Shown here piece after piece: positions 1-13,700 of a DNA stretch of 64,000 bases (positions are counted from its first letter, which is position 1; every line of letters begins with the position of its first letter). The translations under genes were made by a program, and so were the position numbers. Source of the DNA: Parapristionchus giblindavisi (Eukaryota; Nematoda; Chromadorea; Rhabditida; Diplogasteridae); assembly GCA_943737045.1 (NCBI GenBank), contig CALSFV010000202.1:1240001-1304000 (forward strand), written 5' to 3'. The notes below the pieces were generated by a model. It made no database searches and was not told where the DNA came from. It worked only from the letters and a program-made list of their open reading frames with translations.

Positions 1-374
1 TACTGAACCGCATTCACAACTCTTACAAAATAAGTCTAAAACCTGATAAGATGCACTTGAAGTCGTTATCAACTATGTGATAGAGAAGAAAGTGAAGTCG
101 TGACACATACCAATATCTCTGCCTGTACACACTGTGTGTGGGAGTAAGATATCGACAGAGAAAGGGATAGTGAGAGACCGAGGGACGCAATCTTAGATTC
201 AAGTGATATTTTGTTTGTTGCTCTGGGGATATGGATGGAGAGAGATGAGATCGACCGGAATTCAGTAGAGGAGGAGTCGGTTGACAAAAGAAAGAATCTA
301 AAGGAGAATAGAGAAAGGATTAGTTGAAGTATCCCGATTGCCACAACCACTACTATTACTTCGATCTGATCATC
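1..374. other. 5' flank of troponin I gene
   Basis: Upstream region and probable 5' UTR of the troponin I gene. The segment 120-310 is purine-rich (many GAGA runs). The open frame on its minus strand is a low-complexity Ser/Leu artefact of that composition. No confident promoter element was identified. Confidence 0.4.
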
Positions 375-2860
375 ATGGACAATGATATGGAGATGAAAAT
401 GCGGTGAGTAGTAATTTTTATTTGAACCTCAACTTCCATGTTTTGGTGTTAATTGATCACTGTAATTATCACCTCCAAGTCTCACGAGATATCAGAAAAA
501 CGAATTATGCTTATTTGCTAACCGCGCACTTTTCGAATTTTTCGCAACGGATTTTCTTATTCGAATCGTAGAGTGAGAAAATCAAAGCGATCATGAGTTA
601 CAGTTGACCTTATGTGTATAGAATCAACAAGTAACTCTATCCCTCATCTTTAATCGGTCATAGTCACTTTGATCAGCTGTCCTTTCTTTCTCTTCATTCT
701 TGTGTGGTCACCCCTGATGATATGCGCGGTCAAGTGTGCCTCTCTGTCTCGTTCTCACGTTATGTTTGCACTAATCAACTACTAGACATATATATCATAA
801 GATCCACTTATCGGATTTAAAATTATCCTTGAAGTCAATGTTATATCAATCATGGTGATTCCGCCAGAGATTTATTGAACTAATGTTAAATATAAATAAT
901 TTGTAGCATTTTGATACTCATTTTGGTATCTAGACACCTCCTCTCGATAGATTTTGCCGTTGATTTGCTTCCTAGAAACTGTAGATTTGAAGAAGAGTTG
1001 GATCCATTTCAATTCGTCCTTCATCATTATAGGCAGGGGGGAGTGGATGTAATGTCAATAGTGAAATGGTGGTGGGATAGGAGAGACAGTCAAAGATATC
1101 CCGCCATCTCATTAAACACATAAAGCGATCCACACACTGAATATACCTTGACTGTGATCGATAATCTGTGGGAGCCGCGACGCACGAACTATCACGCGCT
1201 GCGCCTTCATGATAAAATACTTGCAGTGTCGAAGCGGAGGATGAGCATGGCTTTGTACAGGAGGAGGAGAAGTTAAGATATGGAGGAGTTCAAAATGAGT
1301 CAGACGATGAAGATGAAGAAGAAGAGGAGGAGGATGAGGAGGAACAGGAAGAGGAAGAAGTAGATGAAGAAGTCGAAGAACAAGAGGAGACTGTACCTGA
1401 ACCGCCTAAGAAGGTTACACCAGTTGTTGAAGAGGATAATGAAGAGGTAGCGTTGTACTTATTTATAATTTACTGTTCCATCAAGAGATCACAAAAAGTA
1501 TTTTTAGCGTGTTTGAAGACGCCGTATTCAAATATTGACTTTCGATTACGTTTTTAGCCTCTCATTTCATAATACAATGAAAAAATAGATTTTGAGGTTT
1601 AAAAAATCACTTTATTCCAGATAAAGTAAGCAGTGGGATCTTTTTATGCAGATATAACATCCGTTATAAATTCAGGCCAGAAAAGTGGCAGAGCGTGAGC
1701 GCAAGAAGGCTGAAGTACGTAGAAGACTCGAGGAAGCAGGAAGAATGAAGAAAGCTAAGAAAGGATTCCTCACGCCTGAGAGAAAGAAGAAGCTAAGAGT
1801 AAGAACTTAATCGTGTAACGATAAATAAGCAATAAATCAATGTTATAAAATACATTTTGCAATCTAATTATTTTCCTGAATTAAAAAATTCAGAAACTTC
1901 TCATGCTCAAAGCAGCAGAAGATCTCAAGGAGAAACAGAAACAATTGGAGATTGAGAGACAGAGAACTCTGGCTGCCAGAATCGTTCCTCTTCCTGATCT
2001 AGAGAATGGTAACAAATTAAATCAACGAATTATGATCTAATATTATTGGATATCAACAGACATGGCAAGAACTTGGAAAAAATTTCTCTTCAACAAAATG
2101 AACGAATTGAAAAAAAATTTTATTTGGTATTTGAGGTTTTATCACACATTTATAGGTATATTGTATCATATTTAGGTGATTTGAAGGAAATCTTCGAGGA
2201 GATGAAACAGCGTGTCATCCAACTAGAGCTCGATTGTTATGATGTCAACTACTGTGTCAGTGAAAAAACTTCGTAACATTAATTCTCCCTAATTACGAAA
2301 AATTTAAACATAACATCTTACGTCGTTTATAAGCTTTCCTTTCTAATGTTAATTTTTACATTTAAATTAGTTTTTCACAGGTTCGTCAGAAGGACTTCGA
2401 GATTAACGAACTCACCATTGCTGTCAACGATCTCAGAGGAAAATTGTGAGTTCAACCATCACTCTACATATCATTTTTCTTTGATAATTTCAGCGTTAGA
2501 CCAACTCTGAAGAAAGTGTCAAAGACGGAAGGAAAGTTCTCGAAACTCAAGAAGAAGAGTGAAGCAAGAGTACGTTCCAAATTTATATTTTTCTAATCTA
2601 AAATTAACTCCAGGTCGACTTCCGTTCTGGTCTGAAAACTGTAGAGAAGAATCCCCTCGCTGGTCTCGAAGAAGTATTATTTATTATGCCATTCTTTCGA
2701 CACCATATATCATAATATAATGTTATTGATTTCTTGTGTTAATGATAGAGAACAATATCAGTTCCCGTATTCTAGTACAGTCAAGAATATCGAGAGCCAG
2801 ATAGTTGATCTTTGATCTTTCCAGGACGACGAGCCCAAGAAACGAAAATGGGCCAAATAA
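375..2860 (+). CDS. TnI: Troponin I (nine coding exons)
   Basis: Inhibitory subunit of the thin-filament troponin complex, binding actin, troponin C and troponin T. I read nine exons: 375-403, 1227-1446, 1676-1798, 1894-2008, 2176-2255, 2381-2445, 2494-2569, 2614-2673, 2825-2860. They join in phase to 267 codons plus stop. The N-terminus has a long Glu/Asp run (exon 2), an extension usual in invertebrate troponin I. Exon 3 carries the strongly conserved [12 protein letters not shown] block, exon 4 the [14 protein letters not shown] helix, and exons 6-7 the NDLRGKF...PTLKKVSK inhibitory/actin-binding region. The protein ends KRKWAK. The NDLRGKF context resembles nematode proteins more than insect ones. 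The donor after exon 5 (GTCAGT) is weak; reading through it would end the protein 7 codons later, so the splice is needed to reach the conserved exon 6. Family assignment is very secure; exon 1 is the least certain part. Confidence 0.95.
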
Positions 2861-5800
2861 TCTCAAATCTTCATTGACCACTTTTCACGAACATCAACAA
2901 TGTCACATATCCCTGCATACTCTGTGTACCCTATCTTGTTATTGTATCGTAGTAATCAAATATATTCGTGTGTTTCTGTGTGTGTCTTCATTTCGAATTA
3001 TTGTAGTGGTACATACAATTGAGATATTGTAGTGGAGGGCTTTGCAATATATTGTGGCCAACGCGAAAAAAACGAGAAGAAGATGAAGAACGAAGAAATG
3101 TGTCTCTCACGCATGCTTATTTAGATTCTGGGAGATATTATGGTCCATTGAGAGGACAACCGAGATGACTGCAATAGAATCAAGGAGGATCAAAAAGAGA
3201 AAGAGAGAGGAGAGAGATGGAGGGCGAGGGGATAGAGAGGATGTTGTAGCGAAATCCGTGCCTTGATCGGATCCGATTTCAATTTGCAGGCAACTGTGCT
3301 GATGGAGCGATTTGAAATGAAGATGAGAGAAGAGAATCTATAATGGAGATGGACGAAGAGAGAGATACATAGCTATACATATTGAGAGAGACAGAGAAAT
3401 AGAAAGGGTGATAGGGACAGAGAGACAAAGAGAGACACAGACAAGAAGAAAGAGGAGAAATAGCGATAGAAATATGGTGAATTAGAGATAGAGATAAAGA
3501 TCCAAAGGTATATCCTCCGTGCCTGAAAATGGATGGGGCGTACGATTGAACAGCTGCTGCATGGAAAGGGGACACATACAAAGGGATCGATGGGAGAGAA
3601 GATGAAGATGGAAATATCGTATACTGTGATGATAGTACACAAGGCCGTGCTAGTTAAAATTGTTTGTATTATCGTAACGCTTAATTTCGAAAATACAGCT
3701 TCATGAAAACGAGAAACGTATTTTTTTAAATCTTCAACCACAAACAATTGTTATATCCTAGTATAATAATATAAAAAATTATTTGCATGAATAAATTAGC
3801 AAAGATTTTAATATTTTAAAGTGATAGTGGACAAGGGATGGTAACAAATCAATAATGAAATTTGCGTTCACGATAAGTAAAAGAAAGAGAATATGTTATT
3901 GTAGTGAAGAAAATAGATACTAAAGAATAGACGCTACGATGCAGCTGCACAATTCAATAATAACAATAATGATATAACATTAATAATTTAAATATTAGTA
4001 ATGATCTGATAATGAATATTTATTGAAGTGTCTAATAATATTTCTATATATTATGCTTTCTTTCTCCATCCTTATTATTACAATACACTGATTGATATGG
4101 TCGACTTCATCTGGAGAAGCAGTGTTTTAGTTGTTTTGCTATTTAAATGATGATTTGTACTACCAGAAGAAGAGTCATTCGAAGAGGACTAAGTGAAGAG
4201 TCAAGTACATGATATAGATACCTTCTTCTTCATTCTTTCCCACACTTCTCTCTTCTTACTTTCCTCCATTGTCAACAACCACAAAATCTTTGCTATTCGA
4301 TAAGGGGTCGTCGCACTTGAGATCTACATGGGAGCTTCTCTCACTGACTATCTATATCTCCCCTCTCCCTATCTACTTCTCTCTCTTTACCTCTCCTTCT
4401 CCCCTCTCTAAGAGTGTGGAAAAGTGATACCGAGTGAGAAGAGTGAGAGGGAGGAGGTCTCTTCTCCTCCTTAGTACCCTTTCAGTATCCTTCCCCACTC
4501 CGTTTAACAACTCCACCGCACTCTCGACGACATCTTGTCTACCTTTTAATAGCCATTACCGCACTCGGATCCGGGAAATGACCCGATCCGAACCAATGGT
4601 ATCCAGTATCCCTACCAATGAGTATATCATTGTCCTTCCAGCTCATTCATTTGTCTGTCTTCTCCATACACTCCTCCCACTACAGCTGTACCAACTTCAC
4701 GGCCTCATATAAGGACGATGGGCGGAGCTATACTCATTCTATCATGCCTGCAGTCTTCATACACAGTATGCCCTTCCACTTCCAATGTCCTATGGCCCAT
4801 CTTTCTTTCTTTCACTCTCTTCATATCCCTTGTCTCTAAACCAATATCATTTCGCCATAGTGGAATGTGTATGATTGTGACACAAGCCTCTTCTTTCTTC
4901 TTTACAATCTCTCTGTCCTTTACGAATGTTCTTCTCGGCTCATTGACCACTCTACAGCTGTTGTATTCTTAAGACACCTGTCATACCGATGACTTAATTA
5001 CTTAAAACGTTGTCTGGTTCTTCTTAGGACTTAGGGGGACACGGTTCATCTTAGGGTACTAAGTAGTAGCGCCGCAGGTAACCGATGTTGATGGTATTAC
5101 CTCCAGCCTTCTGCTTAACATCCTACTGGACATTCTCACTATTTACCATATTAACCCAAATGACCCATAAGTACCTCACTACAGTATCCATCGAATATTA
5201 CAAATTACGGCAAGTTCGACTTTTTTCTCCTTCTTTTTTCTCTCATCTTTCTTCCTTATTATCTCTCTTCTATCTCACTGATCCGAAAGCATTTTCTCAA
5301 TCCTTATAACAGATGACCGCTTTCTCCACGAGCCGGTACACGGGTTCGGAACTTGATCACAGAAAATCATTGATGGAGAAAAATCTTTCATTCATTTCAA
5401 TCAATATTTCCCAGCCTTTTCACTGAAAGTCACGTTTCCAAGGGTATGGGGAGGCATGAGATGAGGAAAGGGCATAGCCCTCTTATGATGATGTACCCAT
5501 CAATGTCATATTTGAGTAGACCTCTTCTTCCTTCCCCATTCTGAGTGATGGTATTTAGTTCACAATGCATGAGATAGTCATAGAGAAGTGGCATCTCGCC
5601 TAGCCCTATCCATCACCCTCAATCCTCTCTCTCCTGCCCTTCCCTCAGTCTCTCTACTACTCCTCTCCTCATCCTCTCCATCATTATCCTTCTCTCTTCT
5701 CTACCTCTTCCCTGCACTTTTTCATCTCTTCTCTCTATCTCTTTTTCCTTCTCATATCCCCTATATTCTTCCATTATTTCTTTCTCTAATTCTCTTTCTT

Positions 5801-7784
5801 CTGTCTCTATCTCCATTTCAATCATCTCTCTTCTTCTATATCACTTTCTGTCTATCTTTCATTGCTCCTCCTTTTCTCCTGTCTACTGTCGCTCTCTCGT
5901 CCTCCTCCGACCTCTCTACCTCCTCATATCTCCCTCTCCACTTCTATTTCCCTCCTCTTTCTAACTCTTTCAGATACTTGGATGGAGGAAACATCAAAGA
6001 GACATAGCCGATATTCTCACATTACAACTACTTCTTCATCTACTGAGGATACTATTCACACATATATGAAAAAGTACACTAATAGGCAGTATAGGAACGA
6101 TGTACATACAGTACCAATCTAGAAAGACGAGTTTACTTGTAAAAGATTGAGACAGACATGATGTATTGTTAAAATTTAATATGATAAATCATTTTTATCG
6201 GACTAACAATAAAGCACTCATCAAGCTACACTGCGGGAAATGGAGAGCGAAAGCTTCGTTGGTTACTGCCATTCTGTTCTTATTGTATTCCGTTTTTAGA
6301 TCGTTGTTTGAAAAGTTTCAAAGTGCAGCAGCTCTGACTCTGTAGAAGACCGTCAATTGCTAGACAAAATATAATGAAAGCCGAGTATTGCAAGAGCTCT
6401 TATGATGGGTTAATAAGGCGAAAAAACACCTTCAAGCGGCCAAACTAATCAATCATTTAATATTAATAACTGTACTATTTTTGTGGAGAAAATGGTATAG
6501 TGTCTTCGTATTCTATTGAAACACTTATTTCAAGGCTGTCAGAGAAAATGGAAGAATTTGTATATTTAGACCGTTATGCATTTCAACCAGATTGCACATT
6601 AGAACGACGGATGAATTTATAGTTATTTTTTTAAATATTATTTATATATATTTTCCCATTATTCCCCAATTCCTACCACCCACTTCCCCGATTCTCTTAT
6701 TCACTTATTTATTCTTCGTTTCAAATGTTGTCACATCTTTATTGGATGTAGGATAAATAAATAAATAAATAAATAATTCTGATATGGGGGAACATTTTTG
6801 ACATGTTTCCAATTTAGACTAATTACGTCATGTTAATCTTCTATTTTACCACAATTTTCTGCAATCGTCCCTAGTAAAATTGTTTTCTAAATCTTTTGTT
6901 TCTTCATTTCTTCGGTTTCGTTCCAGAACACAGAGAATCAGTTCTTAATCTGTGTTCAATTCCATGGATACTTCACTTTTCTACTCCCAAATGTACACAT
7001 ATCATAGATTCCTCTCTCAAATCTCCATAGTCTCTCCTCCTTACATCGCAAAATATCAACGGAGTCGATGAAAAGACACTTGAGTGATCTGAATCTCAGT
7101 TGCAAGTTTGTTTAGTGTATTTAATGTATGATAGTTGATGAAAGAGTAGAAAATACCGCAACAATGTTTATGATATAATATAATAAATATATTATTGTTT
7201 AAAATCAAAACAAATTGAAAAGTTACACTTGGAGAGGAGTTCTTCCGTATTCTCTTACAGTGACACGGAATGCTTTCGTGTAAAAAAAAAACAAGAACAC
7301 TTGAGGCAGGAAGCCAGATAAAGTAGAGATAGTGGAGATGGGAAGAGGTAAGTGATAGAGAGTATTAGAAGAAAGAGGGTAGAGATAGAGAGAGAAGAGA
7401 GAAATGGACAAGAAGGACTGATATTGTGTGACTGATGTGTAAGAGAGACCTTCTCCTTCTGATCATTACTTCCTCTCTTTCTCTCGAATCCCTCAAGATA
7501 AGGAGAGTAGGTGGGGAGAAGAAGTGGAGATGGACAAAGGCGATGAAGGATTAGAGTGAGAGGATCAGCCGGGAAAGTATGGAGGGGAGAGTGATAGGCT
7601 GAGTAGAGAGTGGTGAAGAGATAGAGGTAGTGATAGAGAGAGACAAGAGAGGGATAGATCCTCAGATATAGAAGCACGCGGCTGTCTCGGATCTTGCTCA
7701 TTCTATACACTAGAGCGATATAGCAGACCAGAGAAGAAGGAAGGACTAGGACGATGTACTACGACGAATGATCATCAATCGATA
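2861..7784. other. Gene-poor interval, purine/pyrimidine tracts
   Basis: No gene supported. 3060-3600 is purine-rich on the plus strand, 4200-6010 is pyrimidine-rich, and 7300-7730 is purine-rich again. The long open frames here (for example 5588-6007 plus, 7255-7710 minus) translate to Ser/Leu/Pro runs with no family signature and reflect composition. 2861-3050 is probably the troponin I 3' UTR; the last part is presumably upstream sequence of the next gene. Confidence 0.6.
6753..6776. repeat. (TAAA)n microsatellite
   Basis: Six consecutive TAAA-type units in AT-rich intergenic DNA. Confidence 0.9.
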
Positions 7785-10700
7785 ATGGCGGAATCTGCTG
7801 CATCATCTTCGTCTCCCTTTCAAAGAGATAATCGATCGAGTCGATCCATGTCTAAAATATCCTGGTCAGTCTTTTTGTTTTCGCATTACTCTCCCTCCTG
7901 CACATTCACACACCTTACACACATCTGGATGTCGTTTGAGCGAAGGAATGGCCAATGATTTCACTGAATAAGAGGCAGTCTCCAGAAGCTTTTCATATGC
8001 TTTCCTACTGTACGAGAGCTATCGAAAACGCGCTTTTGCTGAAAATTTGAAGTACCGGAAAAAACATTATCAGACAGGACTTGCGCTGTTTTGAACAAAA
8101 AAGTACAATTTCGAGCTATCTCTATATTTCTGAGCTTGTACATAATATATAATCGATCAGAGTTCATCATCCTTCTGCCATTTATTGATACCATTTCATT
8201 TTCATGTACGATATGACTACTAAAAATAAATTAACATTAATGATATCTCGGTAGGCCTGATTCTCTCCATTTAAATGTACCTCTTCTTACAGTAATCCAT
8301 TGATATACAGTACAGCAGATTCCCCCAGTTAAAATGCGGTACGCGGGGTGACCCCGGGTGACTCCTCATGTCTCATCGAATTATTACTCTGTGAATATTG
8401 AATATCAGGTGTCGAAGTTATTTTTGTTGTATTACTCTGTGTCTGAACTATTTTTTCACATAAAGTTTGGAATTTAAAAAAATAAATAGCTGATAAAATA
8501 AATAATATTGCAAATTACAGTATGACACGATTAGGGCTGCTATGCAGTGTAGCGAATCGTGATAAACTTTTTTCCCTTATTTTTGCGTGTTTTTAAACAT
8601 ATTTCTTTGTTTATTTCATTTATTCCGACTTTAATTTTGTATTGTGCGCATACGCACAACAACCAAACAGAAAGATAAGCCTTTTCGTCAGCGCAACGCG
8701 TTTTCGTTAAAAAAACTTAACCAGAAGTGCGCAGTATGCCCTCTCCACTATCAAACGCAAACAGACATGCGCACAATACAAAATTACAGTCGGTATAAAT
8801 GAAATAAACAAAGAAATACGTTTAAAAACACGCAAAAATAAGGGGAAAAAGTTTATCACGATTCGCCACACTGCATAGCAGCCCTAATCGTGGCATACTG
8901 TAATTTCCATTATTATTTATTTTATCAAGCTATTTATTTTTTTACATTCCAAACTTTATGTGAAAAAATAGTTCAGACACAGAGTAATACAACAAAAATA
9001 ACTTCGACACCTGATATTCAATATTCACAGAGTAATAATTCGATGAGATATGAGGAGTCACCCGGGGTCACCCCGCGTACCGCATTTTAACTGGGGGAAT
9101 CTGCTGTACTGTACATGATAATCGTTCGCCTAGAGTATTATAATTTATATTTTCGCCTCAGGAACCCTCAAGATCGTGGTCGTTCACTGATCTCAATGAG
9201 AACTTACTATGCATTCGGAGCTCGTTCAACATCAATCACTCCTCTATCGTCTAGATCATCATCCGTTGTCCCATCCTCCATACCTGCTCACTATAATCCG
9301 CCCGGATACTCCCATAGGTACTGTTAATTTGAATTAATTTAGAAAAGTATATGACGTGTTAAAGGTTAATACCCTAACAGTGAAGGAGTAAAGTTAACGT
9401 TATTTTGATTTTTTGAACACCTGAGCTAGAAACAGAGGTTTCACAAAAAAACTAAGTGTGTGTGATCGATTACCAGTTATAATACAAGTAGCTTAAAGGG
9501 AGATAATTATATTTGACAGATCGGTAGTCCGTTCTCCTTCTTCATCATATTCGACTCCTTTCGTTCGGAACGTTCCTCATAGGATGACCATATCGTCATT
9601 TTCCTCGGAACGACCCCAATCAGTAAATTAATTTATCACACTTGACAAAATGTATCAACATTCACGTATGTATATTTGATTTGGCATGGGTTTTTTTTGA
9701 ATGCTGAAAAGAATTACGAACAAAACGTATTTTCAACGTACATAGAAGCTGCATGTAAATGATACAATTATGATATGATTGCAGAGCATATCCTACTCTC
9801 GCTCCAACCATTGCTCCACACCTGTACATTCCTCATATCAATCACGTTTAGTGGTACGTCTAGGTCTTTTTCACGAATATCATGTCTGTTTTCGCTTTAT
9901 GTTTTGCTGACCTTATCGAGATTTTTACCTTTTTTCTTTAATATACTTTTTCTTTGTCACTAATCTTAAATGGCTCAAAGGAACACAAATGATCACTCGT
10001 TCTGCACAAAGTCTCTATGATGCCTGTCAATCAAGAAAATCTCATAAAACGTGATAAATAGTGGGTGGACCTAATCGATTTCAGAGTCCTCCTCGTGTCT
10101 CATCTCCATTATTCACTTCATCGTCTCCATTGTTTACCCCATCGAGGACACCATCACGATTAGTACGATTTATTGAACATTCCACGAACACCCGTGACAC
10201 TTGAGTTACACTCGAGTATAATTCCGAGCCAAGAATTCAAGAAATTCAATAGACTAGAACTACACAATCTTAGTCATTATTGACTTCAAATAGATTCATC
10301 CATTTTCAAAACTATGCAAGCTTTATCACTCACTGGTCATAAAGCTTGCATAGTTTTTACTGCGACAAATTTTTCTCAAATCTTGACCTCCGAACTTGAT
10401 GGATCGGGTTACGGTAGTTTGTTGATAGGTTATATTCATAATTGCGCACACAGTGCGATAAGCGCATGTCACATCTTCCTTACCATATCAAATTACTACT
10501 ACAACACAATATAAGATTTTAATCACTTTTAATCTTATAGGCCGATACCTCATCCCGTCTCTCTCGTCGAGATATGGTAGGGCATTCTTGATACTTTCTG
10601 GATTGATTAGGAAAGAGACTAGTTTGTTTTGCAGTCGCCGACTTCTCACGCAGTGGAGTCCACTCATTCTCCCGTTCCCACTCCTACTCCTCCTCCGCCT

Positions 10701-13700
10701 GTACCCACCATCAATACTAGTCTTAATGGTATGGTTCCTCATCAATTTATTGAGATGGTATCACAATATTTTTTATTGAATAGTTAGTCTACATAACCCT
10801 AAGCAAGTATGTAAGTCGGCATGCTTTTGATTGATAAGCTATGATAGTTTTCATTTTTAGATGATTTGAAACGCCAACATGAGGAGATGGAAGAATTGCG
10901 TAGGAAGAATAAACAATTAGAAGAGGAGATCGCGAAGCTAACATTGCAAGTAAAGGATGGAGACAGAAGCAGTCGAGAATTGAAAAGGTCTAGTGCAGCT
11001 AAATTGTCCAGAAATATTTACTGTTTTATGAAATATCACGAAAATGACCAAAAAATATACCTAACACTGAAAATTTCTGCTCTTGAAAATCTTCACCAAC
11101 AAAGAAAACTTACCATGACCGTTTTTATTTACAGGGTTTTAGTTTTTTTTAAAAGATTTATTTGTTTGTCATTTTCTTATATGAGAGGAATCGCGAGAAA
11201 ATCGACCGTTTCGGAGGGTCCGCGGCGGTAGAAATTTCGACCCCCTGAAAAATTCAGATTAAGTACTTTGAACGATGCTCTATCAAACTGCGTTGGCCGA
11301 ATTTGCATATCTGCTCTCATTTTCGAGTAGCGGTAGGTCAAAGTTGGCAGGTACGGTATTTTTGGCTCGAGTGTGTGTCAGAAAAATGATCAGAACTCCG
11401 TTCAAAATAATGATAGAAAGTTTTTCAAAAAAAGCATCGAAAGAGGAGATCTTGGGCAACATTTCCCAGTTGATGACGTCATTTTTCAACCATGCGCCGG
11501 TGCGGGGCGGTCGGTTTTATGAAAAAGTGACGTAACTTTCCTAATCGGAAAAAGTGGAATTTTCTTCTATGCGCGTTTTGTTGCATCCATATGTGTCTAA
11601 AAATGACCCAAGTTTCAGAGGATTTGAGAAATGGGAAAAAAAATGGCGTTGATTTTAGTAACGCGACCTCGGACCTGTCAAAGGAAAGAACGGCTTATTC
11701 ATTTATCAAGAAACAGCAAAGGAGTTTAAATGACTCAAAAACATCCGAAAAAACATTACGAACTCAAAATACCCATATATGACAGTTATTTGAAACACAA
11801 AATCACCGAGTTCCGAAAAATTTGGAAAAAAAACATATTTTGCTTTTCCACGTGGAAAAAACGTTTCAGTAATGTTAATTAATCTTTATAATATTTCTTA
11901 TAATGTTTTTGAACATTTATGTTTTTGGAAGTGAAGGCCTACCTGCTCTTAGAGCCGAGATATCCGCCATCAAGATTACACGCGCGCGCCCAACTCCGCG
12001 CGACTGCTCATCATCCGCTCTCTCACTCCCACACGCTCTTTCGTGAACAGACAGGGAGAGAAAAAAAAGGAGAAGAGAGACTAACATCTGGCAACTACAC
12101 GAAATGGAGATGTTAGAAATCTCTGAACGAACAGAGCTGCATTTGAACAACAAAGAACGAGTGTGAGCCCCCCCCCCCCCTCTCCCCCAAACCTTCCTCG
12201 CGCTCTCTCTCTCTCTTCAATGAATGATGAAGTACAATGTCAAAACTAATGTTAGATAAGATACATTTATGAGAGAAATCAGTCATAATTGAAAACAATT
12301 AACATTGAAATAACATATTACAAAGAGAAATGGATGGCAAACGGATGTTTTAAGGATGTTTTTAGTTTAGTGATCGAATGAGACAGAGACAAATTATATG
12401 TGTGATGGATTAACAATAATTTATAGTAGATTCCTAGCAGTGCTAGGGGGATCCATAAATTGTTTTACTTGCGAGCGTTTTTACTTTTAGCGCGGGAAGA
12501 GCATTTCGCTAGCGTGGAAGGTCGTTGCGCGCCCATCCGCCTCTATTACCCTTTGAGAAGAGATATGTTGCCATAAAATGAACGTTTTCCAGCTCAGAAT
12601 GACTCAACACAACTTGTTTCATCATTCTTAGCACGAAAAAATACCGTGGAACATGTTTTCTGTGTCTGTAAAAATCAGCAAAAGATTTGGATCGAACCGG
12701 GGTTCGAACCCGCTCGGTGTTTTTAGAGCGGTACCTCTTTACCTCGACGTCTCGAATGATTTTGCTTATTTTATTTATTTATTTATCGTAGTTCGTTCAG
12801 AGATTTCTAACATCTCCATTACGTGTAGTTGCCAGATGTTAGTCTCTCTTCTCCTTTTTTTTCTCTCCCTGTCTGTTCACGAAAGAGCGTGTGGGAGTGA
12901 GAGAGCGGATGATGAGCAGTCGCGCGGAGTTGGGCGCGCGCGTGTAATCTTGATGGCGGATATCTCGGCTCTAAGAGCAGGTAGGCCTTCACTTCCAAAA
13001 ACATAAATGTTCAAAAACATTATAAGAAATATTATAAAGATTAATTAACATTACTGAAACGTTTTTTCCACGTGGAAAAGCAAAATATGTTTTTTTTCCA
13101 AATTTTTCGGAACTCGGTGATTTTGTGTTTCAAATAACTGTCATATATGGGTATTTTGAGTTCGTAATGTTTTTTCGGATGTTTTTGAGTCATTTAAACT
13201 CCTTTGCTGTTTCTTGATAAATGAATAAGCCGTTCTTTCCTTTGACAGGTCCGAGGTCGCGTTACTAAAATCAACGCCATTTTTTTTCCCATTTCTCAAT
13301 TCCTCTGAAACTTGGGTCATTTTTAGACACATATGGATGCAACAAAACGCGCATAGAAGAAAATTCCACTTTTTCCGATTAGGAAAGTTACGTCACTTTT
13401 TCATAAAACCGACCGCCCCGCACCGGCGCATGGTTGGCAAATGACGTCATCAACTGGGAAATGTTGCCCAAGATCTCCTCTTTCGATGCTTTTTTTGAAA
13501 AACTTTCTATCATTATTTTGAACGGAGTTCTGATCATTTTTCTGACACACACTCGAGCCAAAAATACCGTACCTGCCAACTTTGACCTACCGCTACTCGA
13601 AAATGAGAGCAGATATGCAAATTCGGCCAACGCAGTTTGATAGAGCATCGTTCAAAGTACTTAATCTGAATTTTTCAGGGGGTCGAAATTTCTACCGCCG

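Noticed and set aside
5588..6007. 139-codon plus-strand open frame
   Set aside because: Ser/Leu/Phe/Pro low complexity from a pyrimidine-rich tract; the opposite strand is likewise open. No motif.
7255..7710. 151-codon minus-strand open frame
   Set aside because: Same compositional artefact in a purine-rich tract.
12690..12755. Functional tRNA gene on the minus strand
   Set aside because: A B-box and one stem are present, but the anticodon loop is 10 bases and no acceptor stem pairs; kept only as a tRNA-like repeat.
11275..13648. Mirror-image open frames suggesting a gene pair
   Set aside because: They are the two arms of one inverted repeat; the same sequence is read on opposite strands.
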